Below, one piece after another: positions 21,186 to 31,692 of a DNA stretch of 64,000 bases (its first letter is position 1; the number at the start of each line of letters is the position of its first letter). The notes under the pieces are model-generated. The model was given only the letters and a program-made list of their open reading frames with translations. It did no database searches and had not been told where the DNA came from. The position numbers and the translations under genes were made by a program. The DNA is from Carposina sasakii. Lineage: Eukaryota > Arthropoda > Insecta > Lepidoptera > Carposinidae. The DNA lies in the NCBI GenBank assembly GCA_014607495.2, contig CP053154.1:620001-684000 (forward strand). The letters run 5' to 3'.

Positions 21186-23599
21186 TAGGTCGTCTTTGCC
21201 GAGAATTTAAACAATGTTGCCCTCCCCATATAATAGTATAATAACTCGCGGTCATTGCTGTAATACAAAGTTTACAATTACAATTTTTTTGGTGGTATAA
21301 AGTATTTACGTAGCTTTTCGCTTAACATACCCTTTTTGTTACACCCTGTATACATTATTATATTTATATATTATCTTCTATTATATAAAAATGAATCGCA
21401 GAATATGTTGCTAAGCGCAGATCTCGAGAACAACCCAACCGATTTCGCAAATTTTTCTTTTAGAATATTTCTTGAAGTACGAGGATGAATTTCAACTTTC
21501 TTACGTTCATGAGAAAAAAGTAAAAGTTTAAATTAAAAAAAATTTGCCTGAAAAAGTCTAAAAAGGTTTTCAATTTTTCCTTTTCTATAGCAGCAAATTT
21601 CGCTAGGTCCACTGGAAGTACTTTGTTCACGTGAGGGCATTGCACCTGTGTAAAGCCGGGGCGGATCCCTAGTTATCTACATATTTTCATATCAGTAACA
21701 ATCAGTCAAAATCATCGTGAACTTAATTTAAAGAAACACGATATCGTAACAGCAGCTGGCTACCGATCTACACACGTTACAAAACACGAAACAGGTATAA
21801 TATGGAGCTGTTAATGTAGTCGACTGTGTAAAATCAGGTCTTTCCGAAATTAGTGATTTGCTTTTGACACGAAACTAGGAAGGTAAAAATAAAGAACTCC
21901 ACGCGTTCACTGAGAAAAAGGGTGACAGACGGACGGACAGACGGCCAATTCCGAAAGGGTTCCGTTTTTTCCTTTTAGTAAAAAAAATCATCTGTTCCAC
22001 ACATTTCAGCGCAGTAATTATTCAAGATTGTATGGAACAGCTGATATTAGCAGGATAGCGCTGCGTAGTCTTTCCGTGGCTTGGTTATAATGGCATATCT
22101 CCTCTACTCTTACTGCATGAGCCAAAATCATTTCACAAGCGACATGTAATGATGAATCACCGGATATGGGGCGTCTAGGAACGTGTGCCAAGATTACCTA
22201 CTTACTTACTATCTGAACTGTCGAACTCGTGACATCATACCACATTTACCTATCACCTGACCTAAGCGCTAGTTTCTTCACAATCGTAACAAGGTTTTGT
22301 ATGATTTTTTTAGCACCAAAAACATCCGTGAGACTTGAAAAGTGACACAGATTATACAGCAGTTTTAAATAATATTGCGCAAGTCGATATTGGTAAAGTT
22401 ATGCATTTATAATTTTCGGTTAATTTTACTGCTGTTAGTAACTATTACAGAGGAAGAAAACGTTATCTTTTTAGTTAGCTAGTAGGTGAATAAGAAAGTT
22501 TACATGTTTACATGTTTCTGCAATTTGTAGTCGACATAGATATTGAGTTTTACCTTGGGTCGTAGATATTTTCAAGAGCAATAAAAGTAAGCATTGAATT
22601 TTTAATATTGTTTATTTTAAAAAATCCTGTGACTATGTACAAAACTGAAACAAACCATCTTGTTTACATAAAAAGAAGCTTATTTGCCTAGCTAGAGAAT
22701 CGGAAGAGTGCACTTTTCTTTATCATCTTAGAGAAAAGCACAGGCAAAGGAACTATTTCCATGCAGCCTAGTCTGCAGTGGAGTTCTAATAGCAACCTTC
22801 TAAAACCTATAAACTCGGCTAAAAAAGCTTAATAGCACAAAAATAAATAATAAGAAAAAACTTAATACCAACTCAAATATACTTACTATCTACTTTATAA
22901 CTATGTAAGTTTTAACATAAGTAGAGATTTGCTTAGGAACTTAAAACTAATCGATATTATTACAAAACTGTGTCTAAAATTTCAAACACTGTTTAAAAAT
23001 GACATTTGACAGCAAAATGTATGAAATATCTGACAATAAAATCTCATTGGAAGTTTAATTATAAAGTGTAATTAAGGTTTAGTTTAAAAATTCCCTTTCA
23101 TAATTATTATAGTGAATAATAACGTTTTTGTAGTTGTTTCTGAGAACTATTCTTTTAAATTCTTTATAGAATTCTTTGAATAAACTTATAAAGAATCGCA
23201 GTTAGCATCTGATCCATCTCTTCATCCATAACGTATTCAATTTATATCAGCTAGCTAGACTGAAACAAAAAAAGGTTTATAACACTCATTCATACTTACT
23301 TGCTATTTAAAATTCAGGCTGGCAATTTAAAATTAATAAGTAACTTGTGCAGGGAGAAGATAAACACCTGAGAAAAAAAAATATTGAAAAATAACCAGCT
23401 GCGCATTGGTTTATGATTTACTAGCGGCAGTCCACGACATAGTCCGCGTGAGGGGGCATTAATATTCTTAATTAATTATTTGTCTGTGCGAAACCGGAGC
23501 GGCCCCATTATTACCTATTTTGCAATAGTAAAGCCGAAGTAATGCGATAGCGAAAATTGTACAATATTCGTCTTGATATGTTAAAGTTCCTTTAACCAG

Positions 23600-23825
23600 T
23601 GGTGGGTGCAACCATAGTGAACATTGATCTAGTCTCTCACTAAGATCTCTAAGGTCTTGTGTCGTGGGTACTAAGCAACGGAATATAAATATATAGATAC
23701 TTATAGAAACATCCATGACTCAGAAACAAACATCGATACTCATCACATCAATGTTTGCACCTACCAGGATTCGAACCCTGGACCTATGGCGTCGCAGGCA
23801 GGGTCACTACCAATCGGCCCTCAAT
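23600..23825 (-). mobile_element. tRNA-derived SINE abutting PVF-E exon 4
   Basis: On the - strand the head reads 'gggccgattggtagtgaccc' followed by a good B box (GGTTCGAATCC, 23768-23778 on +). The body continues through 'catggatgtttct' to 'cccacgacacaagacc'. The same SINE, interrupted, is at 5420-5820. Its first bases overlap the last codons and the stop codon of PVF-E. Confidence 0.7.
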
Positions 23826-26800
23826 GATGATGATAATGACTTACAAATCCTCCCAGATCGACATCCATCATCACCACACTTCGATGGGCATGAGCACTCG
23901 GCATGCAGCTCGAGTGCGAAATATACGCACGTCGACATTTTTGTTACTGAGTTGTACACCTTTGCCTGTAACGAGGAAAGTCGCTTTAAAAAGTTGATAA
24001 AACAAATTTTACAAGTGTGAAATTTGCACACTTCTGCCCAACCTCTTTGGGGGTAATGGTCGTGACTATACAGAATGTTTTTTTGTGGCCACCTTTAACG
24101 AAGGGTGCGTACGCTATACATAAAATAAAGTAAGTTTATGCCAAAAAAAATGCTGGGAAAAAAATTTTTTTTTTTGAAAATTTTTTTTTTAATTACTTGA
24201 TCTGGTGAAATTTATAGTGTCTAGTGTTTATGCTAGTTTATTTATAGACAGATATTAATTATTTCTCGTGAAAAAATCTTGCTACGTGCGTCTGTGTGCA
24301 TTTATGCAGAAAAACGCAGTCTATTTACTCAAATTTGGACCCTAATATTTTGGAAACCACACACTTCCCAGGTATGCTTCCATGGAGAAAAATGATCGTG
24401 ATGATGAGGAGATTCCGTAGTTTTCGGGAACGTTGACGACCAAAAATCACCCTGTATGCATGTAGATATACAAAGTAGATGATGAAGATGTAACTTACGC
24501 TTTTTGTTCATTTGTAGTAGTATTTGCTGATCACTAGAATACATCAGCTGCATCTCCTTCCGTGCATGTCGTAAGACTCGACTAAAGAACTCAAGGGCGT
24601 TCTCTCTGGCAATGAGCTAGCAACTTGTTACGGATCTTTTACATCTGACGTGGCAATGCTATACGTGGCTGTAAGAGTTCCTTCGTGATCTTGAATATAA
24701 ATACACCAATCTTCTTCTTCAGCTGTCCACTGCTGGACATAGGCCTCCCTCAGGGCAGGCCACAAGGCTACTGCCACAGGGGCATTTTGTCTATAGTCTC
24801 CACGTTGGGCAGGCGGGTTGGTGACCGCAGTGAGATTTTCGGACTATGTTAGTCAGTACGGGAGGCGCTGCTGCCCACCTACCGGACCCCCTTAATCGCC
24901 TCGTACAATACCCACGGGTAGGCAGGGGCGGTACAAACTCTACTGTGCCGGCACCACGCGGTTAAATACACCTATAATAATAATCTATACATATATAATA
25001 AAAATGTAACGGATTGCTGTCTGTACATTGAAGATATATGAGAAAAAATATTATAGGAGACCTTTATCAACGCAATAGAACCCAAAACGATGATTTTTTG
25101 ATTTTTGTCTGTTTGTCGGTTTGTCTGTTTGTGGGTTTGTCTGTGCGTTTGTGCACGCTAATCTCAGAAACGGCTGAACCGATTTCGATCAGGAATATAT
25201 TGTGACAGGCCCCACTTAACATATAGGCTACTTTTTATCCCGGGAAAATGTTTTCATCCCGGACAATTTAGACATTTTGTTTTTTCTATAGTCCACGCGG
25301 ACGGAGTCGCGGGCGTCCACTAGTAAATAATAAGAGTGAAACAAAAGGTGGACGTGTGGACTCACCGGTACTTTTATGGTGTAGGTTTTTTTAGGTGCGC
25401 AAGGTAGATCACCGTAGCTAATACACAGGCCGGCGCATCTATCCACAATTACGGCACTGGGGGTTACCTGGGATACAAAGAAAATTATCATCAAGGAGAT
25501 TGTCTTCTTCATTGGCAATTAGGGAATCAAATTATTAATAAAGAAATGAAAAAAATTCTTCACCTGGGTGGGAATCGAACCCGCGACCTCTGCATTCCGT
25601 GCCAGTGCTCTTAGCACTGAGCTACCGGGTCAATTACTCGGATGACGAATTTTACCATGGAATTTAATCCATTAGTGGAATTGCCCAGTGGATTAGAGTG
25701 GAATAGGCCCTCTTTTTTTTAATTACATTATTGGCGTTATTTTTTCATCCCGATAGCTATACATAAGCCAAATCTCTGACACGAAAACAGATTTTTTTTT
25801 AATTTTATTCGAAAGTTATAACAAATAAAAACCAAATAAAAAATAACATAAATCGGTTAGTAAATACCAAAGTATCACATGTTTAAAAGTTTAAAAAATT
25901 TAAAGAAAAAAATTTACAACGTAAAAGGAGTAAAACAACAATTTTATCCTTATTTTGAATTATGTCATTGATTAACTGTGTTAGGCGCATAATAAAACAT
26001 AAAGTTTAAATATGTACTGAATGCACTGTATTTTCAATTTATTATATTAATTTACAGTTCAATGGCTATCGCTAAGAGAGCGTTTTAATCTAAAACTTGT
26101 GTGCAACTGACAAGCCCAAATTTTAGCTATGGCGATGACAGATTGACATTGACATTTATGTACTGTCTTGTACAAACTGTACCCATTAAAAAACATTTTT
26201 TATTGACAACTATACACAAAAGTGTTATTATTACGTTTATAAAATAAGATAGCATTTCATCCCATACTAATTTGAGAGTGTTGTGTGCTATGACGTCAAT
26301 GTCTATGCCGTTTTAGTATGGAGCAAACGGAGCGTCTCTAAAACATTGTGCCGGCTCGTATTTTTGAATTGCTGTAAATCCAAAACGGTTAAACTAAGAT
26401 ATGCCATTCCAAAGGCAAAATTTATTCATTTTTTATTTAGAATCCAAATATGAAACAAACAAAAAAATTCATGCATATTCCCTATTGTAATACGATCGAG
26501 ATTTAATTTTATTCGGTTTTTGCTTCGAAAGATATTCTTTAGAAATTGACTATTACATCTGAGATACTCGTACTCGTATGTATGAAATCTCACTAAAATC
26601 TGATAGAAGGCTCCAATGCAATACTACCCACACAATGCCATGTAACAGCAGCTGTACATACATATAAATCATAAATCATTTATTAGTTGTGATGCACAGG
26701 TTATAATAAAGATGATTATTTAAAGCAGTGGTTCCCAAAGTGGTATAGGTGGACCCCCAGGGGTCCATAGGAGACTCAATGGGGGTCTACGTTGGCGTAA

Positions 26801-28169
26801 AAAAATGGGGTTTACAATTAATTTGTATGTGGTATAGGCCTGTAGGGGGTCCACCAGAAACAGTTAACTTTTGAAAGGGGTCTATGAGGAAAAAAAGTTT
26901 GGGAAACTCTGATTTAAAGTAACATACTCTGTGATTTGCCATTGGGCGTACAACACCTACACACAGCTCCCGAAATGGGGTAGCCAGCACTGCCATGATC
27001 ATTAAGGAGATTCCACCAAGATTAGCATAGGGAGGAAGTTGATCAGTTACAAGTTGCTCGCTTATTGCCTGGGAGAATGCTTGACTTCCTTAGTCAACTC
27101 TTATGATATGCACGGAAGGAGATGCAGATGTATAATAAATAACGTAAATGACATTTTAGTGGATGATATTACCGTATCCCTCAACGAGGGCGAGGGAAGG
27201 GGGACCAGGGTGGGTATAGGGTTCCCGCAGAGGGATGTGTCCACAACCCTCTCATGGTGCGAGTGGAAGTGTTGATTGCAATGTTCTGAGGACAGATAGA
27301 ATTTCATTATAAGTAGTTACAATTAAAAATCTAATGAAGAGTACGTAGTCTTTAAAAAAAAAAACTATTTATCTACGCAACGGTCAATTAGTTTGGTAAT
27401 CATCTGCTCTTCACCTGGAATTATGTACTTACGTATATAAATACATATATACCTAGCTGTGAGGCCGCAATCGGATAGCCAGAACTGCAGATCCTATGGA
27501 AATTGTTCTCCCGTAGGAATCCTTCATTGAGCACATTCATGAATGCATATTATTAAGTCTAGCAGTTATTGGAGGTAACGATAACGACATTATGCGATAC
27601 CAGCGGACGACCGCGACTTACGTCTAAATTATCTGGGACAAAAATATTTTCCCGAGATAAAAAGTAGCCTATGTGTTAATCCAGGGTGTCAGCTAACTCA
27701 ATACCAAGTTTTATTAAAATCGCTCTAGCCGTTTTTACGTGAAAGAGTAACAAACATCCATCCTTACATACTCACAAACTTTCGCGTTTATAATATTAAG
27801 TAAGATCTAAAGAGCATGTTATGGAAACTTGAACAGCATTTTTCCATTTATAACTGACGTTTGCCTATCACTGGGTCCTACACCCTCCGTTGACCCTCGA
27901 ATCTGATAACAATGATTGCGATCATAGGCAACTACGGTCGATATGACCTACCTCTTCGCTTTCCTTTATCGCGATGTTAGTGAATACGTACCTATCGCAT
28001 TTTCACAAATCGTGGTTGGCTCCGATCTGATAGCACAGGTCCTATGTTCAATGATCACTTTGTCCTTTGACTCTTGCAGTAGTTTCACATACTCTGGAGG
28101 TAGATCGTGTTTGCTTAATTGTGCAGCTACTATCACTAACATCATATAATACCAGAAGGCGAACTCCAT
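23807..28169 (-). CDS. PVF-E, secreted PDGF/VEGF-like protein with SINE-derived end (4 exons)
   Basis: Predicted exons, in transcript order, are 28169-27992, 27285-27173, 25467-25366 and 23965-23807; GT-AG; phases 1, 0 and 0; 183 codons plus TAG. Exon 1 gives a signal peptide (MEFAFWYYMMLVIVAAQ), a charged spacer and CAIRSEPTTIC (C-x9-C). Exon 2 gives HCNQHFHSHHE and SLCGNPIPTLVPLPSPSLRD, very like PVF-H exon 2. Exon 3 gives PSAVIVDRCAGLCISYGDLP then CAP. Exon 4 gives C...LELHAECSC, then a tail with three more cysteines. The last few residues (RADW) and TAG coincide with the start of a tRNA-derived SINE, so the original C-terminus may have been lost. A strong donor-like GTAAGT at 23844 would shorten exon 4, but it is in phase 1 whereas the comparable H intron is phase 0. 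The VEGF inter-chain cysteines are A and L. An alternative start five codons upstream (28184) is possible. Confidence 0.82.
24070..24457 (+). repeat. Repeat family R1, copy 2, in PVF-E intron 3
   Basis: It begins ACAGAATGTTTTTTTGTGGC and ends ATCACCCTGTA, with the R1 core blocks and the central 'ggaccctaatattttggaaa' segment. Poly-T and poly-A runs near 24160-24190 look like expanded slippage tracts. Confidence 0.7.
24715..24965 (+). mobile_element. RTE-type LINE 3' tail in PVF-E intron 3
   Basis: It carries 'tgtccactgctggacatagg', 'ccacgttgggcaggcgggtt' and 'cgggaggcgctgctgccca', ending in 'gtgccggcaccacgcgg'. It corresponds to the tail at 2150-2380 and follows a fragment of the 'tgcatctccttccgtgcatg' SINE family at 24530-24680. 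Confidence 0.7.
25040..25325 (+). repeat. Interspersed repeat with 'TTTTTATCCCGG' core, longer copy
   Basis: It is the counterpart of 640-830, here with (TTTGTCTG)-like units at its start and 'gacggagtcgcgggcgtcca' at its end, the usual end of this repeat type. It stops about 40 nt downstream of PVF-E exon 3. Confidence 0.6.
25562..25637 (-). mobile_element. tRNA-like SINE head in PVF-E intron 2
   Basis: On the - strand it reads 'gacccggtagctcagtgcta' with an A-box-like region, and 'cgcgggttcgattcccac' with an excellent B box and T-loop. The acceptor stem and T stem have mismatches, so I call it a tRNA-derived SINE head and not a functional tRNA. Confidence 0.6.
26726..26911. mobile_element. 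hAT-type MITE with 8-bp target-site duplication, PVF-E intron 2 or 3 region
   Basis: The element starts CAGTGGTTCCCAAAGTGG and ends AAGTTTGGGAAACTCTG, classic hAT-type termini. It is flanked by perfect direct repeats ATTTAAAG (26718-26725 and 26912-26919). It lies in the intron between PVF-E exons 2 and 3. Confidence 0.85.
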
Positions 28170-29550
28170 TTTATGTGAAACCACGGAAAGTTAGATATTG
28201 AAATGGCTGTTTTTTATTCAATAGCCCTATGATATAGTCAGTATGTGTTTGATTTTACATGCTATGTATTAGTATTTCAAGGTTTAAATTGATTTATTGG
28301 AGGAATATTTTTATATGTCAAATCATCTGAACCAATTTTTTGTAATAGCTACATAGATCAATTGATTTTATTGTAATCAAATAAAATGTATGAAATTAAA
28401 TTCCCAGAATCACATTTCAACTCAATTCTCCCTTTGTGAAAATGAGAGGGAAATTATTAAATGGTTTAGCGTTGAGAGCATTTTATTTATAGGTTTATAA
28501 GAAAGAAAAGTACGCGCAAACTTTAGAATACAAATTTTTCCTATCCACGGCAATAGGATTTTTTTTTCAGAAAATTCTTTTAACCTATGTTGGATGCTTA
28601 CGTAACTAAGAACACATCCTCCAAATTTCAAGTCTATAAGATCAGCGATACAGGCTGTGCGTTAATCCATCAAGCATTCAGTCATGCAGCACCATTTGGT
28701 GAGAGCGAGATGTCTCACTTTTTAACGTCAGATCCACAGAGCTAAGTTATAACTAGACAAGGCAAGTGTTTCTACTTGCTGTGTAAAAAGGGATTGTAAA
28801 CCACTTCTATCAGCCCTAATTCACTCAGTCCTGGCTCGAGAACGAGTGTCTATTCTAATTCTTAAGTCTATTTTTTACAAGCACAGTTAGTTAAACCTAC
28901 ACTTAGTTTATCTAGCTCTCTGAATTTGACATTTAAAAGTGAGACATATCGCTCTCACCAAATTCATCATACGGGAGCTGGAGTCAGGACTTAGCATTTT
29001 ATACCTATTTATATATACATGATGTAACAAAGGATATGTTCAGCGAAAAGCTATGTAAATAGCCCACTATAGAGAACCTATTTCCAAAATTTGAGACTTG
29101 AAATCACATGTTTATTTTTCAAGATTGTATGAATATCTTTCTTTAGTTGTTTAGTTAGAAATTCTCCATACTACCTGGAAAAATAAACATGTGATTTCGA
29201 GTCTGAAATTTTGTGGGTAGGTTCCTTTTAGTTGGCTATTTACATAGCTTTTCGCTTAACATACCCCTTTTGTTACACCCTGTATAGATGACAGCAGTCT
29301 TTTTTTTATTAAAAAAGTAGCAAGTAAATTAAGAGAGTTTCCACTCATAGACATTTACTTTCGGAACTAATGAATTTGTATACAGTGAATATTCACGTAC
29401 TGAGCAACTGGCGACGACGCCATTAAAACAATTTATGAGGTGAAACTGACTCTACATAGCTTCGGTGCTGTGTAAGAAAATAATCTAGCCTGCGCTAAGA
29501 GCTAGAATTGCAACGTTGGACGTATATGTGGACGAGCATTATGTTTTTGT
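28170..29550. other. Spacer 5' of PVF-E, 3' of PVF-F
   Basis: It holds the probable PVF-E promoter region (28170-28420, AT-rich, no firm TATA box), an AT-rich stretch without features (28420-28680), the inverted copy of repeat R4 (about 28680-28975), and the M2 MITE copy (29017-29283). No host exon was recognised. Confidence 0.5.
29017..29283. mobile_element. Hairpin MITE family M2, copy 2
   Basis: It is homologous to 20019-20291, with the same fold-back arms ('agcgaaaagctatgtaaata' and 'tatttacatagcttttcgct') and the end TTACACCCTGT. The left terminus is decayed (ACATGATGTAAC). Confidence 0.75.
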
Positions 29551-29625
29551 ATCTAGATCAGACAAAATTCTTGACGGACTAGTTACAATTAGACTAGTCC
29601 GTCAAGAATTTTGTCTGATCTAGAT
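29551..29625. repeat. Perfect hairpin: 33-bp arms, 9-nt loop
   Basis: The left arm 29551-29583 (ATCTAGATCAGACAAAATTC...) is exactly complementary to the right arm 29593-29625. The loop is TACAATTAG. It stands alone about 340 bases beyond the PVF-F stop codon; no other copy was noticed in the window. Confidence 0.85.
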
Positions 29626-29910
29626 TTTGAGTGTGAAAAGATTGAACATTAAATCTTAGATCAAAGTAAGGCCGAAAATGAGCGATATTTTTATGACTTT
29701 AAAATTGATTCCAAATTTTATTTTCTACAAGAATTCCTTCATTAAAATAAGACATCCTTATCTTTCAGTCCATCGAATTATATTAATACTGAATGTAGAG
29801 ATTCCTGTACTCATAGAATCTGTACATGACTGGCATATGTATATTTTTCAATTTCAGGATTTTACTGTATAGGAAAATAAAAAGAGATAATACCTAAACT
29901 TACATTAGTA

Positions 29911-29916
29911 TTTATT
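29911..29916 (-). terminator. Poly(A) signal of PVF-F
   Basis: AATAAA on the - strand, 53 nt after the PVF-F stop codon. The spacing is nearly the same as in PVF-C (52 nt). Confidence 0.6.
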
Positions 29917-29968
29917 CATCAACTTAAATCAACTATAAGGTATTTCAACATGACAACACTCCACTTTG

Positions 29969-31692
29969 TTAACTTTTACCTACAAAATAACTCTCGCACT
30001 TGGTAGTACCTATATGTTCAGCTAGGCATCCACAGGTTATATGTTCCTTCACTTCAAAATAACTGCATCTATATTTGTTTGTTCTTGCGTTGTATACCCT
30101 AGTCTGTAAGAAAAACAACAGGTTAAATTCATCATCATCAACATTTCTGCCATATGAAGTATACGGGGGAGGCCCGTGTCCCAAAGCAGTTTATATTAAA
30201 GGAAAAACTACTATTTATTCTATCGAAATATTGACCTCCATGTATAACCTAGGTCATATTTCGTTTTATTTTCCTTTATTGTGCACGGCCATTAGATACA
30301 TAACCATCCTTTTATATTACCATAGAGGAATAAGATGTCATAGAGTGCTAATGTCATACTAACTGTTTCGATGCACCATTGGACTTTTCGGTACCTCATA
30401 ATTCCAGTCCTTGACACTTAGATTCTATTAGTGTAATGTGTAGTAATGTACTACATTACTAATTTATTGTAACGTGTAGTAATGCAATCTAAGTATCAAG
30501 GACTGAAATTGTGAGACACCGAAAGTCTAATGGTGCATCGAAACTGTTAGTATGACATTAGCACTCTATATCTTATTCCTCTATGATATTACATTAAAGA
30601 CTCACCGGTATTTTTCTGATTCTAACATCTAAAGGAAAGCAAGTAAGATGCTTGATGGAATTGGTGTCACATAGTCCTCGGCATTGCTTCAAGAATACTC
30701 CATTTGGAAAGACCTGGGGGCAAATGCAACATGCACCTTCGATTTATAAGCTACCTGGGATACCTAGGAAAAAAAATTAAGGATACATAGAGCTTATTTA
30801 ACTGTCATAGTATTTAGTTTGTGTCCATAGTCACCACAGTGTGATTTTCGGACTATGTTGTCGACACAGGAAGCTCTGCTGCCCACCTCTCGAAAACCCT
30901 TAATTGCTCTGATATAAAACTAGTTTATGTGCTGAAAATATGTGGGAAATTGAAAATTAATTGAAAAGTTGAAAACTTTATAAATAGCGTTCTATCTCCA
31001 ATGTGTAGGTAAATATAGACTTATAGTAGATAGATGTATAAAATTATCTTACTTCTTCTATTATTGTGGATGGCTGGAGAGTAATAAAAGTATACCTGGC
31101 CTGACATCGAGAGTTTCTTGTGTACAGTTCTCGGTAAAGGAGAAATTTAGGATCGCATTCCTCTGAAATGTTAATAAATTATTGCATTATACGAAATCAC
31201 TTTATCACCGGGTTACCTAGAAAAATAAACTAACTTATTTAAGGGATTGATTTGAATTAATCTTGAACTATCTGTTGCCCGCGACTTTGTCCGCATGAAC
31301 TACAGGATGTGTCTTATGTCCTTTTCCGCACTTCCCGATTAGGTACATGCTTGTAATATTTCAAGATGATTGGGTCAGTAAATAAAGTGTGAAGAGGTAA
31401 CAAGCAAACAAATTAACAAACAAACTTACTTAATTTCGCATTTATTTTGTTGGGATTGAGAAGGATTATTACAACTGAGATCCAAAAGTTGTATCTCTTG
31501 GAAATAGTCAGTCCCCTAGTTTCATCAAAGATGTGGTATAAAAATATACTAAACAAAAATAGTTATATCTATTGAAGGCGCATACCTACCAGGATGGGAT
31601 GAGTTTGAATAATATGGCATTAATATTGGTTCTCGACTCGATGCTGTTTTTGTAACTAAAGCTACTAACATAACGCACCAGATACCTTCCAT
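29969..31692 (-). CDS. PVF-F, secreted PDGF/VEGF-like cystine-knot protein (4 exons)
   Basis: Predicted exons, in transcript order, are 31692-31590, 31162-31053, 30713-30606 and 30103-29969; GT-AG; phases 1, 0 and 0; 151 codons plus stop. Exon 1 is short: a signal peptide (MEGIWCVMLVALVTKTASS) and a spacer with NSS but without the cysteine pair. Exon 2 gives EECDPKFLLYRELYTRNSRC, where the last C is the first knot cysteine. Exon 3 gives FPNGVFLKQCRGLC, a nine-residue loop, then CFPLDVRIRKIP. Exon 4 gives VYNARTNKYRC...VKEHITCGC and a tail with one cysteine. G and L stand at the VEGF inter-chain positions. Exons 2-4 resemble PVF-G closely, so F and G are probably the youngest duplicates. For exon 3, a second upstream ag (at 30768 region) would put a stop in frame, which fixes the acceptor at 30713. 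Intron 3 contains a long fold-back element. Confidence 0.85.
30312..30594. mobile_element. Fold-back element in PVF-F intron 3
   Basis: Arms of about 110-125 bp (30312-30435 and 30486-30594) pair with few mismatches, for example 'catagaggaataagat' with 'atcttattcctctatg' and 'tttcgatgcaccatt' with 'aatggtgcatcgaaa'. The central part is 'tgtagtaatg' repeats. It has no coding capacity and ends 12 nt before the exon 3 donor. Confidence 0.8.

Larger units (their letters stand above)
18556..23806. other. Gene-poor spacer between the convergent PVF arms
   Basis: No host exon was recognised in 5.2 kb. It contains a TE fragment with a GC-rich 'cgctcgcttcgctcactcgg' motif (19340-19620), an AT-rich simple repeat, a hairpin MITE and part of another copy (21295-21352), the R3 repeat, a repeat end with 'ggacggacagacgg' (21880-21990), and an AT-rich stretch at 22600-23460 that could include 3' untranslated sequence. 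I see no clear terminator for PVF-D; AATAAA at 18914-18919 is possible. Confidence 0.5.

Noticed and set aside
23715..24020. 101-codon open frame on + opposite PVF-E exon 4
   Set aside because: It is the antisense shadow of the PVF-E exon and its SINE; the - strand has the splice site and the cystine-knot motif.
25562..25637. A tRNA gene on the - strand
   Set aside because: The B box is excellent, but acceptor and T stems have mismatches, and the sequence continues into SINE-like DNA. The same holds for the tRNA-like segments at 2775, 23757 and 33414.
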